Of a stretch of DNA of 64,000 nt, positions 55,310 through 63,106 are shown piece after piece. Position 1 is the stretch's first letter. Every line of letters starts with the position of its first letter. The translations under genes and the position numbers were made by a program. This DNA is from Bradyrhizobium cosmicum (lineage in GTDB: Bacteria; Pseudomonadota; Alphaproteobacteria; Rhizobiales; Xanthobacteraceae): NCBI RefSeq assembly GCF_007290395.2, contig NZ_CP041656.2, forward strand, positions 4,216,001 through 4,280,000, given 5' to 3'. The notes beneath the pieces were generated by a model, which was not told the DNA's origin, ran no database searches, and saw only the letters and a list, made by a program, of their open reading frames with translations.

Positions 55310-56641
55310 ATGCTGTTTTCCCGCAGGCTCATGCTCGGCCTTGCCGTCGCAGGCGCGATGGCAGGTGCCCTCGCCGTCCCGGCGCTGGCCGAAGGTCCGA
55401 CCGAGATCGACCTGTTCTTCCCCGTGCCCGTCGACGGCAAGCTCGCCCGCGACATGGGCACGTTGATCAAGGAGTTCAACGAGACCCATCCGGCGATCAA
55501 GGCGACCGCGGTCTACACCGGCTCCTATGACGACACGCTGATCAAGACGCGCGCCGCCATCAAGGCCGGCAAGCCGCCGTCCGCCGTGATCATGTCGGCG
55601 AACTTCCTGCTCGACATGCAGATCGAGAACGAGCTCACCAATCTCGACGGCCTGATCGCCGCCGACGGCACCACCAAGGAAAAGTTCCTGGGCCAGTTCT
55701 TCCCGGCGCTGCAGGGCAACGCGGTGATCGACCGCTCGGTCTACGGCGTGCCCTTCCACAATTCGACGCCGCTGCTCTACATCAATGCCGATCAGGCCAA
55801 GGAAGCCGGCCTCGATCCGAACAAGCCGCCGCAGACCTGGGCTGAACTGACCGACTGGGCCAAGAAGCTTACCAAGCGCGAGGGCGACAAGGTCACCCGC
55901 TGGGGTATCGCGATCCCCTGCGCCTATGACTATTGCGGCTGGATGATGGAAACGCTCACCATGACTAATGGCGGGCGCTACTACAACGAAGAGTTCGGCG
56001 GCGAGGTCTATTACGACACGCCCTCGATGCTGGGCGCACTGACCTGGTGGAACGACCTCGTCTACAAGCACAAGGTCCACGCGCCCGGAGCAACGCCCGG
56101 CCCTGCCGTCAGCACCTCCTTCATCTCCGGCAATGCCGCGATGATGATGCTCTCGACGGGCTCGCTCACCTACGTGCGCGACAACGCCAAGTTCAACTAC
56201 AAGGTCGCGTTCATCCCGCGCAACGTCCGCAACGCCGTGCCGATCGGCGGCGCCTCGCTGATCGTTCCGGCAGGCCTCGAAGCCGACAAGCAGAAGGCCG
56301 CCTGGACGCTGATCAAGTGGATGACCTCGCCCGAGAAGAGCGCCTGGTGGAGCCGCGCCACCGGCTATTTCGCGCCGAACATGGCGGCGTACAAGACGCC
56401 TGACATGGTGGACTTCCTCAACAAGAACCCGGACGCCAAGACCGCGGTCGAGCAGCTCGACGTCGCAAAACCCTGGTTTGCGACCTACAAGACCGTCCCG
56501 GTCCGCAAGACGCTAGAGGACGAGGTGATGCTGGTGCTGAACGGCAAGAAGCAGCCGAAGGAGGCCCTCGTCGCCGCCCAGAAGGCCGCGGACGAGACGC
56601 TCAAGCCATACAACGCGGAAACGTCGCTGAAGCTGCCGTAA
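55310..56641 (+). CDS. Extracellular solute-binding protein, UgpB-like
   Basis: 443 residues, ATG behind AGGAG. Signal peptide to about ALA|EGP. The mature part opens TEIDLFFPVPVDGKLARDMGTLIKEFNETHP and contains GVPFHNSTPLLYINADQAKEAGLDP and GGASLIVPAG, matching family 1 binding proteins such as UgpB for glycerol-3-phosphate. The operon lacks its own ATPase, so it presumably shares a MsiK/UgpC-type protein encoded elsewhere. Confidence 0.9.
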   Translation: MLFSRRLMLGLAVAGAMAGALAVPALAEGPTEIDLFFPVPVDGKLARDMGTLIKEFNETHPAIKATAVYTGSYDDTLIKTRAAIKAGKPPSAVIMSANFLLDMQIENELTNLDGLIAADGTTKEKFLGQFFPALQGNAVIDRSVYGVPFHNSTPLLYINADQAKEAGLDPNKPPQTWAELTDWAKKLTKREGDKVTRWGIAIPCAYDYCGWMMETLTMTNGGRYYNEEFGGEVYYDTPSMLGALTWWNDLVYKHKVHAPGATPGPAVSTSFISGNAAMMMLSTGSLTYVRDNAKFNYKVAFIPRNVRNAVPIGGASLIVPAGLEADKQKAAWTLIKWMTSPEKSAWWSRATGYFAPNMAAYKTPDMVDFLNKNPDAKTAVEQLDVAKPWFATYKTVPVRKTLEDEVMLVLNGKKQPKEALVAAQKAADETLKPYNAETSLKLP

Positions 56642-56667
56642 GGCCAACCGCCACGACAAACGAACAT

Positions 56668-56692
56668 CGGCGCTCCTTCACGCGGAGCGCCG
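56668..56692 (+). terminator. Stem-loop after the transporter operon
   Basis: CGGCGCTCC / GGAGCGCCG stem with a 7-base loop, 27 bases after the binding-protein stop, followed by AATTCGTTT. A weak T run; probable terminator. Confidence 0.65.
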
Positions 56693-56829
56693 AATTCGTT
56701 TCAGACCATTGCCGCCGTTAACCCCTCGTCCACCATCCGGCCCGACCCGCCGCCGGTAACCACGACAATTAACAGACCCTCAATTTACCCCAGACAAGTC
56801 TAGCAATGTTTCTGGGGAGGATTTTTGCC

Positions 56830-56940
56830 GTGGATCTGTTGGTTATCGAGTTCCTGGGACTGGCGCTGGTCGCCATGTGCGTGGTCGTGGTGGCGCTGCC
56901 CTGCGCGCGCAAACCCACCCAGCGGATCCGCTACGAATAG
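56830..56940 (+). CDS. Very short membrane protein, 36 residues
   Basis: A GTG at 56830 with GGGGAGG nine bases upstream opens 36 codons to a TAG. The product is one hydrophobic helix (LLVIEFLGLALVAMCVVVVALP) followed by a basic tail (CARKPTQRIRYE), like many small inner-membrane proteins. An in-frame ATG at 56806 would place the ribosome binding site inside the gene. No family recognised. Confidence 0.55.
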   Translation: MDLLVIEFLGLALVAMCVVVVALPCARKPTQRIRYE

Positions 56941-57056
56941 GAATTTGGTCGCAAGGAAGCGATTCCAGCCCAAATGCAAGGCTCGAATTCGCTGAGAGCC
57001 CCTTGACATCACAGCGCTTTCGGCAGAACGGCTGATATACGTGTCATGGGCTGTTC

Positions 57057-58208
57057 ATGGATTTGATTACCACCACCGCTGACCTCGCGGCTGCCTGCAG
57101 CCGTCTGGCCAAGCATCCCGTCATTACCGTCGATACCGAGTTCCTGCGCGAAACCACCTATTACCCGCTGCTATGCGTGGTGCAGATGGCCAGCGCCGAG
57201 GAAGCCATTGTCATCGACACCCTGGCCGCGGGCATCGACCTCAAGCCGTTCTTCGAGCTGATGGCGAACGAGGCCGTGCTCAAGGTGTTCCACGCCGCCC
57301 GGCAGGACATCGAGATCATCTGGCACCAAGCCAACATCATCCCGCACCCGGTGTTCGACACCCAGGTCGCCGCCATGGTGCTCGGCTACGGCGACAGCAT
57401 CGCCTATGACGCGCTGGTGGAGAAGGTCACCGGCCACCGCCCGGACAAGACGCATCGCTTCACCGACTGGTCACGCCGGCCGCTGACCAAGGAGCAGATG
57501 CATTACGCGGTGTCCGACGTCACTCACTTGCGCGACGTGTTCGCCGCCCTCGATGCCGATTTGAAGAAGCGCCGCCGCAGCGAATGGGTCTCGATCGAGA
57601 TGGAGGTCCTGACCTCGCCGAAGACCTACGACTTCCACCCCGAGCGGGCCTGGGAGCGGTTGAAGACGCGGGTGCGCAAGCCGAAGGACCTCGCCGTCCT
57701 GATGGAGGTCGCAGCCTGGCGCGAGCAGGAAGCCCAGAGCCGTGACGTGCCGCGCGGCCGCGTGCTGCGCGACGAAGCCGTCAGCGACATCGCGACCCAC
57801 GCCCCGAACACGATCGAGAAACTCGCAAATCTACGCTCGGTGCCGAAAGGTTTCGAGAAGTCGAAATGGGGCGCGGACATCGTCGCCGCGGTCCAGCGCG
57901 GGCTGGCGCGCGATCCCGCCACGCTGCCGAAGCTGGAGAAGCCGCGCAACAACAACAACGGCGCCGCCATCGTCGAGTTGTTGAAGGTCCTGCTGCGCAT
58001 GACCGCCGAGCGCCACGCAGTCGCCAGCAAGGTGATCGCCACCGTCGACGATCTCGAGGAGATCGCAGCCGACGACGAAGCCGACGTGCCGGCGCTGCGC
58101 GGCTGGCGCCGCGAGCTGTTCGGCGATGCCGCGCTGAAGCTCAAGCGCGGCGAGCTCGCGCTTGCGGTCGAGAAGGGCCGCGTGATCGGGGTTCAGCGGG
58201 CGGAATAG
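57057..58208 (+). CDS. rnd: Ribonuclease D
   Basis: 383 residues. DEDDy exonuclease: Exo I VDTEFLRE (D25, E27), Exo [12 protein letters not shown], Exo [13 protein letters not shown] with the Y and final D. An HRDC-type region ([17 protein letters not shown]) follows near 210-290. It trims the 3' ends of tRNA precursors. In alphaproteobacteria rnd commonly follows aspS; here selO and the transporter operon lie between. Confidence 0.95.
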   Translation: MDLITTTADLAAACSRLAKHPVITVDTEFLRETTYYPLLCVVQMASAEEAIVIDTLAAGIDLKPFFELMANEAVLKVFHAARQDIEIIWHQANIIPHPVFDTQVAAMVLGYGDSIAYDALVEKVTGHRPDKTHRFTDWSRRPLTKEQMHYAVSDVTHLRDVFAALDADLKKRRRSEWVSIEMEVLTSPKTYDFHPERAWERLKTRVRKPKDLAVLMEVAAWREQEAQSRDVPRGRVLRDEAVSDIATHAPNTIEKLANLRSVPKGFEKSKWGADIVAAVQRGLARDPATLPKLEKPRNNNNGAAIVELLKVLLRMTAERHAVASKVIATVDDLEEIAADDEADVPALRGWRRELFGDAALKLKRGELALAVEKGRVIGVQRAE

Positions 58209-58249
58209 GCCACTGGCACCTTTGTGGCTGGCACAATGCCAACCGCATC

Positions 58250-58334
58250 GTCATTGCGAGCGCAGCGAAGCAATCCAGAGTCTTTTCGCGGAGGCAGTCT
58301 GGATTGCTTCGTCGCTGACGCTCCTCGCAATGAC
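58250..58334. repeat. Dispersed palindromic repeat, family B (copy 3)
   Basis: GTCATTGCGAGCGCAGCGAAGCAATCC with partner GGATTGCTTCGTCGCTGACGCTCCTCGCAATGAC; shares the arms of the copies at 27574 and 48853. It lies between convergent rnd and aminotransferase genes. Confidence 0.85.
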
Positions 58335-58350
58335 GAGGAGAGAGCGTACC

Positions 58351-59733
58351 CTACGCCGGCGTGAGCTTCGCGACTTCCGGCTTCATGTCATCCAGCACGC
58401 CTGATATTGCCGCAATCAGCTCGTCGATCTGGGCCTTGGTCACGATCAGCGGCGGACAGATGGCGATGGCATCCAGCATGTTGCGGGAGATCACGCCGCG
58501 CTCCTGGAGCATTCGGCTGGCCATGCCGCCGACGGCGCCGGGCGTGCTGGCTGCCGTCTTGCGGCCCTTGTCGAGCACGAGCTCGATCGCCGCGATCATG
58601 CCGACGCCGCGGACCTCGCCGACCAGCGGATGGCTGATGAGCTCGCGCAGCTTGCCCTGCATATAGCCGCCGAGCTCGGCGGCATGCGCGACCAGGCCGC
58701 GTTCCTCGATGATCTTGAGGTTCTCGAGCGCAATCGCCGAGCCGACCGGATGGCCGCCCGCAGTGAAGCCGTGGCCGAGCACGCCGATCTTGTTGCTCTC
58801 GTCCGCGATCGGCTCGAACATGCGGTCGTTCATGATGATCGCCGACAGCGGGAAATAGCTCGACGTGATCTGCTTGGAGACGACCATCGCGTCCGGCTTG
58901 ATGCCGTAGGTCTCGCAGCCGAACATCTTGCCGGTGCGGCCGAAGCCGCAGATCACCTCGTCGGCGATCAGCAGGATGTCGTACTTCTTCAGCACCGCCT
59001 GTATCTTCTCCCAATAGGTCGCCGGCGGCACGACGACGCCGCCCGCCCCCATCACCGGCTCGCCGAAGAAGGCCGCGATCGTCTCGGGCCCCTCCTTCTG
59101 GATCAGCGCGTCGAGCTCCTCGGCCCGCCGCGTCGCGAAGGCCTCCTCGCTCTCGCCGGGCGCACCGTCCTTGTAGAAATGCGGCGAGCCCGTGTGCAGG
59201 ATGTTCGGCAGCGGCAGGTCGAACGAGCGATGATTGTTCGGCAGGCCCGTGAGGCTGGCGGACGCAATGGTGACGCCGTGATAGGCGCGCATACGGCTGA
59301 TGATCTTCTTGCGCTGCGGCTGGCCGAGCGAGTTGGATCGATAGGCGATCAGCTTGAGGACCGTATCGTTCGCCTCGGAGCCGGAATTGGTGAAGAACAC
59401 CTTGCTCATCGGCACCGGCGCCAGCGCCACCAGCTTCTCGGCGAGATCGATCGAGGGGCCGTGCGATTTGGCGGAGAAGGTGTGATAGAACGGCAGCGCC
59501 TGCATCTGCTTGTGTGCAGCCTCGACCAGCCGCTTCTCGTTGAAGCCGAGCCCGACGCTCCACAGACCCGCCATCGCCTCGAAATAACGCTTGCCCGACG
59601 CGTCGAACACGTAAGGCCCCTCGCCGCGCTCGATCACCAGCGGACCCACCTGCTGGTGCGCGCGCGCATTGGTGTACGAATGGAGCTGGTAGGCCACATC
59701 GCGGGCTTCTTGCGAATTGGGCAGCATGGACAT
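58351..59733 (-). CDS. Class III (omega) aminotransferase
   Basis: 460 residues, ATG behind GAGGG. Fold type I, class III: GSEANDTVLKLIAYR, YHGVTIASASLTGLP, LLIADEVICGFGRTGKMFG and PLP lysine in VVSKQITSSYFPLSA. The closest recognised group uses beta-alanine, omega-amino acids, putrescine or GABA with pyruvate or 2-oxoglutarate as acceptor. The real amine donor is unknown. Its start is divergent from nothing close; the next gene upstream on the strand is a 60-residue protein. Confidence 0.88.
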   Translation of the reverse strand: MSMLPNSQEARDVAYQLHSYTNARAHQQVGPLVIERGEGPYVFDASGKRYFEAMAGLWSVGLGFNEKRLVEAAHKQMQALPFYHTFSAKSHGPSIDLAEKLVALAPVPMSKVFFTNSGSEANDTVLKLIAYRSNSLGQPQRKKIISRMRAYHGVTIASASLTGLPNNHRSFDLPLPNILHTGSPHFYKDGAPGESEEAFATRRAEELDALIQKEGPETIAAFFGEPVMGAGGVVVPPATYWEKIQAVLKKYDILLIADEVICGFGRTGKMFGCETYGIKPDAMVVSKQITSSYFPLSAIIMNDRMFEPIADESNKIGVLGHGFTAGGHPVGSAIALENLKIIEERGLVAHAAELGGYMQGKLRELISHPLVGEVRGVGMIAAIELVLDKGRKTAASTPGAVGGMASRMLQERGVISRNMLDAIAICPPLIVTKAQIDELIAAISGVLDDMKPEVAKLTPA

Positions 59734-59907
59734 TTGCGGGCATCCCTCAGGTCGTCACGTCGCAGGCACAGCCGGCGCATTCACGTGATTATCAGGTCAC
59801 TTGGCTATTGCGACGCGGCAAAACTTGCAACGCCAATTCGTCGGCAGCAAGCGCTCAGCAGCGATGCACAAAGCCGCATGCCAGATGGCCGGCACATCCG
59901 GCGGCTA

Positions 59908-60090
59908 TCAAGCCGCGCCGTCGCCATCCCCGTCGTCAGCAGCGCTGGCGGCTTCCCGTACCTCCACCAGCGCCATCGACAGCAGATAGACCGTCGTCGG
60001 CAAGCCGGCGCGGCGGGCGGTCTCGGCGGCACGCGACAAATCGCTCGCCAGCTCCCTGAGCTGCTCTCCCCGTGACAATGTCCCACCCAT
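59908..60090 (-). CDS. Small hypothetical protein at the end of the LysR-linked operon
   Basis: 60 residues, 21 bases after the isochorismatase-fold gene. Helical: LSRGEQLRELASDLSRAAETARRAGLPTT, then an acidic tail of D, G and A. No domain recognised. The spacing and strand suggest co-transcription with the hydrolase and GNAT genes. Confidence 0.55.
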   Translation of the reverse strand: MGGTLSRGEQLRELASDLSRAAETARRAGLPTTVYLLSMALVEVREAASAADDGDGDGAA

Positions 60091-60111
60091 CCATCTGCCA
60101 GTCGCGGCGGC

Positions 60112-60675
60112 TCACACCGCGATGGCGCCGCTGGTTCTGATCAGTTCGGCGCTGGGATGGATTGTAGCAAAGTTCGCGATGACATTCACTACCGCATCCC
60201 TGTACGCGGTCGCATCGCCCGTAGCAGGCTGCCGGCAGGCCACGGCGTCGCCGATCACCTGGTAGCGATGGCTGCGGTGAAATCCGTCGACGGCGGTGGC
60301 GAGAATGGTCTCGTCCAGAGAAAAGCCGATCAGAATGCAGCGCACGCTGCGGATATTGGACATGTAGTCCACGAACCGCGTCGCGCTGTAGGCCGAGGGC
60401 AGCGGGTGCTCGAACGTCATCTCTCCCGGCTGCGGCTTCGCTTCCGCGATCCAATCGGTCAGCCTGGATGCCGGATTGAACCAGGCCGCCTGGGCGATGC
60501 GCTTGAGATGCATCACCGGCCACAGATTGGCGCGCCACAGCGCCAGGAGTTCCAGGCAGCGTATCGTGGCCGCCTCGCCATCGAGGATGACGTGGCGGCG
60601 CCCGGGGGTCAGATATTCGACCTGGAGATCCGCACAGATCAGGATCGGCGGATCGTCATGGATGGAGGCCAGCAT
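60112..60675 (-). CDS. Isochorismatase-like cysteine hydrolase
   Basis: 187 residues. The fold's features are ILICADLQVEYLTPGR (catalytic aspartate D16 area) and the later IRSVRCILIGFSLDETILATAVDGFHRSHRYQVIGDAVA. In cysteine hydrolases a Cys precedes the T/A-x-x-x-T pattern; here the strand reads GFSLDETILATA, with S at the usual Cys position, so the nucleophile may be lost or unusual. Third gene of an operon with two GNAT-fold genes. Substrate unknown. Confidence 0.7.
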   Translation of the reverse strand: MLASIHDDPPILICADLQVEYLTPGRRHVILDGEAATIRCLELLALWRANLWPVMHLKRIAQAAWFNPASRLTDWIAEAKPQPGEMTFEHPLPSAYSATRFVDYMSNIRSVRCILIGFSLDETILATAVDGFHRSHRYQVIGDAVACRQPATGDATAYRDAVVNVIANFATIHPSAELIRTSGAIAV

Positions 60676-60700
60676 TGTCTTGCGCGGAGCTGCACCAGTT

Positions 60701-61321
60701 TCAACGATCGGCGAGAGCGAGGTCCCGTAGCGGCGAGGTCACCGACCGCCCCGCTGATGCGTCGAGCACGCCCGGCCGGTCCCAATCGCCCTCGGGACGA
60801 ATGATCACATAGGGATCGCTGTCCAGCGTGATGGCGTCCGGCCCCGGCTCGATCTCCAGCAGCATCTCCGTGTAGGAGAAATCGGAGAAGGTGATCTTGC
60901 GGTTGTGGCCGAGCGGCTTGGCGCCGAAATGAGCCCAGAAATCGACCAGCCGGTCCTGCGCCTGGCCGTAGATCTTGCGGAAGCCCTTGCGCTTCACGAA
61001 GTCGATGCTCGCCTGCACGAGCTTGAACGAGAGGCGCGAGCGCCGGTACTGGTGGCGCACCGCGAGCCGCTCCACCTTGGCGAAATCGCCGAAGAAGCGC
61101 ACCCGCAGGCAGCCCGCGGGCTCGTTGCCGACGTAACCGATGAAATGAGCCGCGACCATGTCGTTGCCATCGAACTCCTCGTCGAACGGGCAATCCTGCT
61201 CGGCAAGATAGACCGCGGAACGAATGGCGGTGACCAGCATGAGGTCGCTGGGATCGCGCGCAAGGCGAACGGTGATGGCGCGGGAGTCGGGCTTCGCGAG
61301 GGGAATCCTAGTACCGTGCAT
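60701..61321 (-). CDS. GNAT-fold acyltransferase (LuxI/FeeM-like appearance)
   Basis: 206 residues from the ATG at 61321, where AAGGAG is eight bases upstream; the ATG at 61327 touches that site. The reading VRLARDPSDLMLVTAIRSAVYLAEQDCPFDEEFDGND, then GYVGNEPAGCLRVRFFGDFAKVERLAVRHQYRRS, resembles FeeM-type N-acyl amino acid synthases and the acyl-homoserine-lactone-synthase branch of the GNAT fold more than simple acetyltransferases. It may make an acylated amine or amino acid. Overlaps the end of the upstream GNAT gene. Function is inferred. Confidence 0.65.
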   Translation of the reverse strand: MHGTRIPLAKPDSRAITVRLARDPSDLMLVTAIRSAVYLAEQDCPFDEEFDGNDMVAAHFIGYVGNEPAGCLRVRFFGDFAKVERLAVRHQYRRSRLSFKLVQASIDFVKRKGFRKIYGQAQDRLVDFWAHFGAKPLGHNRKITFSDFSYTEMLLEIEPGPDAITLDSDPYVIIRPEGDWDRPGVLDASAGRSVTSPLRDLALADR

Positions 61322-61925
61322 CTGCATAGCTCCTTGCTTGGATGATCGCGCCCGGCATGCGCATTTGCCGCCGATGCCACGGGCGCTCGTAACACCACAG
61401 GTCCGGCTGAAAGCTCGCGATGGGCTCGAAGCCCGTCGCCTTCATGATCTCGCGTCCGGCCACCGTTGCCGGCTGCGCATAGCAATCCGCGCCGCGAAAT
61501 CTTATCTGACGCAGATGCGCCGAGGCCTTGCCGAGACCGGCGATCCCGCGGCCCGTCGCCGCGATCGCCCAGATGTAGATTGCGGAGACGTCCTGATCGG
61601 CCGACGCGAGATAGCGCGTCTGCGGCGCGGTCAGGCAGATCTCGTCGAGCAACAGCGCGTCGTGACCGCGATCGTTGAGAAACAAAAAGGCCATCCCGCC
61701 GAGCAGACGGCCCTTTCGGCTGAAGGTCAGGAGGCTCTGGGGATCGAAGGCGAAATAACGTTCGAGCTCCGCAGCCCCGATCTGCACGCCCGGCACCAGC
61801 CGGTGCGCCATCGCGGCCAGTTCAGCGATTTCGGAAAATTGCGCAACGCGGACATCGACGTCCGGGCTCAGCGGAAGGGCGTCGAAATCATGCCTTGCGG
61901 CAAACGAGCCCCTTTCCATACTCAT
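61308..61925 (-). CDS. GNAT-like protein, first gene of the operon
   Basis: 205 residues. RVAQFSEIAELAAMAHRLVPGVQIGAAELERYFAFDP starts the fold, GRLLGGMAFLFLNDRGHDALLLDEI gives central strands, and ATGRGIAGLGKASAHLRQIRFRGAD sits where the CoA loop should be, with GRGIAG in place of R/Q-x-x-G-x-A. It ends just inside the next gene. Whether it is an active acyltransferase is unclear. Divergent from the LysR gene with 71 bases between. Confidence 0.6.
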   Translation of the reverse strand: MSMERGSFAARHDFDALPLSPDVDVRVAQFSEIAELAAMAHRLVPGVQIGAAELERYFAFDPQSLLTFSRKGRLLGGMAFLFLNDRGHDALLLDEICLTAPQTRYLASADQDVSAIYIWAIAATGRGIAGLGKASAHLRQIRFRGADCYAQPATVAGREIMKATGFEPIASFQPDLWCYERPWHRRQMRMPGAIIQARSYADARY

Positions 61926-61996
61926 GTCGTCCCTCTATCGTTCGGGGGTTTTATGTGCCGCCGTGGCGAGAAGCTTAGCGGCTGGAGATCGGGAGT

Positions 61997-63037
61997 ATGC
62001 AGCAAGTATTGCACCGGGGTGCTGCAATGATGCAGCACCATGAAGAAGCGCTAAATGCGTCCTGGGATGATTTGAAACTGTTTTTAGCCTGCGCAAAATT
62101 TAAAAGTTTTCGTAACGCCGCCGAAGAGCTCGGACTGACTTCCACCACCCTGATGCGCAGGATCGACCGGCTCGAGGAGAGCATCGGCTGTAAGCTGTTC
62201 CTGCGCGACCAGAGCGGACTGACGCTCAGCGACGAAGGCACCGCGATGATCGCCGACGTCGCGCATATGGAGCGCCATGCCTTCAACGTCTTCCGGCGCG
62301 CCTCGCGCGCGTCGAACGACACGTCAGGCACCGTGCGCGTCGCGGTGACGGAAGGCCCCGGCAATTTCTGGATCCTGCCGCGGCTGATCGACTTCCAGAA
62401 GACCTACCGCAAGATCACCGTCGATCTGCGCTGCGCGATGGAGCAGGCCGACGTCGCGCGACTGGAGTCCGACATCGCGATCCAGCTCGAGCCGCCGACC
62501 AATCCCGACCTGATCGTCGCCAAGCTCGGCCGCCTCCACATCTACCCCTTCGTCTCCAAGGAGTATGAGAGCCTCTACGGTGTACCGGCGACGCTCGCGG
62601 ACTTGAAGAACCACCGCATCATCAAGCAGAGCGCGCCGCAGGTCGACGACACTGCCTATGCTCGCGTGCTCGGATTGAAGTCACTCGAGGGCATCGTCGG
62701 GATCAAAACCAACTCTTCGGTCGGCGCGCTCTATGCGGTGGAACGCGGCGCCGGCATCGGCTTCCTGCCGACCGTGTCGATCGCGCTCGGCGTGCCGCTG
62801 ATCGCCGTCGATCTCGGCGTCAGCCATCACGCCGATCTCTGGCTCACCTATCACAAGGAATTTCGCTCCTCCGAGCGCCACAAGATCGTGGTCGACTGGC
62901 TGAAGAAGATCTTCGATCCCAGGATCTATCCCTGCTTTCGCGACGAGTTCATTCATCCAAACGCGCTGGTGCCGATGATGACGGCTGCGCGCGAGGGGTT
63001 TGGATTGACGGGATATGCCGCGGCGACGCCGACCTGA
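61997..63037 (+). CDS. LysR family transcriptional regulator
   Basis: 346 residues from the ATG at 61997; ATGs at 62027 and 62030 are alternatives. The HTH is SWDDLKLFLACAKFKSFRNAAEELGLTSTTLMRRIDRLEESIG, and the effector domain reads FWILPRLIDFQKTYRKITVDLRCAMEQADV. Divergent from the GNAT operon, so it probably controls it. Its own start region contains a strong palindrome (62018-62039). Likely an activator responding to an operon substrate. Confidence 0.88.
   Translation: MQQVLHRGAAMMQHHEEALNASWDDLKLFLACAKFKSFRNAAEELGLTSTTLMRRIDRLEESIGCKLFLRDQSGLTLSDEGTAMIADVAHMERHAFNVFRRASRASNDTSGTVRVAVTEGPGNFWILPRLIDFQKTYRKITVDLRCAMEQADVARLESDIAIQLEPPTNPDLIVAKLGRLHIYPFVSKEYESLYGVPATLADLKNHRIIKQSAPQVDDTAYARVLGLKSLEGIVGIKTNSSVGALYAVERGAGIGFLPTVSIALGVPLIAVDLGVSHHADLWLTYHKEFRSSERHKIVVDWLKKIFDPRIYPCFRDEFIHPNALVPMMTAAREGFGLTGYAAATPT
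62018..62039. promoter_or_regulatory. Palindrome overlapping the LysR start
   Basis: GGTGCTGCA-ATGA-TGCAGCACC, a perfect 9-base inverted repeat with 4-base spacer. It overlaps a second imperfect repeat (ATTGCA...TGCAAT, 62008-62028). LysR proteins bind T-N11-A repeats; one or both may be an autoregulatory operator. Its position inside the start region favours the downstream ATG or a repression role. Confidence 0.55.
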
Positions 63038-63052
63038 ACGCAGACTTTATCC

Positions 63053-63099
63053 GAGCATGATCTTATCGGAAAACCGCTGCACGCTTTTCCGGATCATGC
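63053..63099. repeat. Dispersed palindromic repeat, family C (copy 2)
   Basis: GAGCATGATCTTATCGGAAAACCGCTGC...TTTTCCGGATCATGC, the reverse-sense relative of the element at 12486-12533. It lies between the convergent LysR and autotransporter genes. Confidence 0.8.
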
Positions 63100-63106
63100 C
63101 TGCGCC

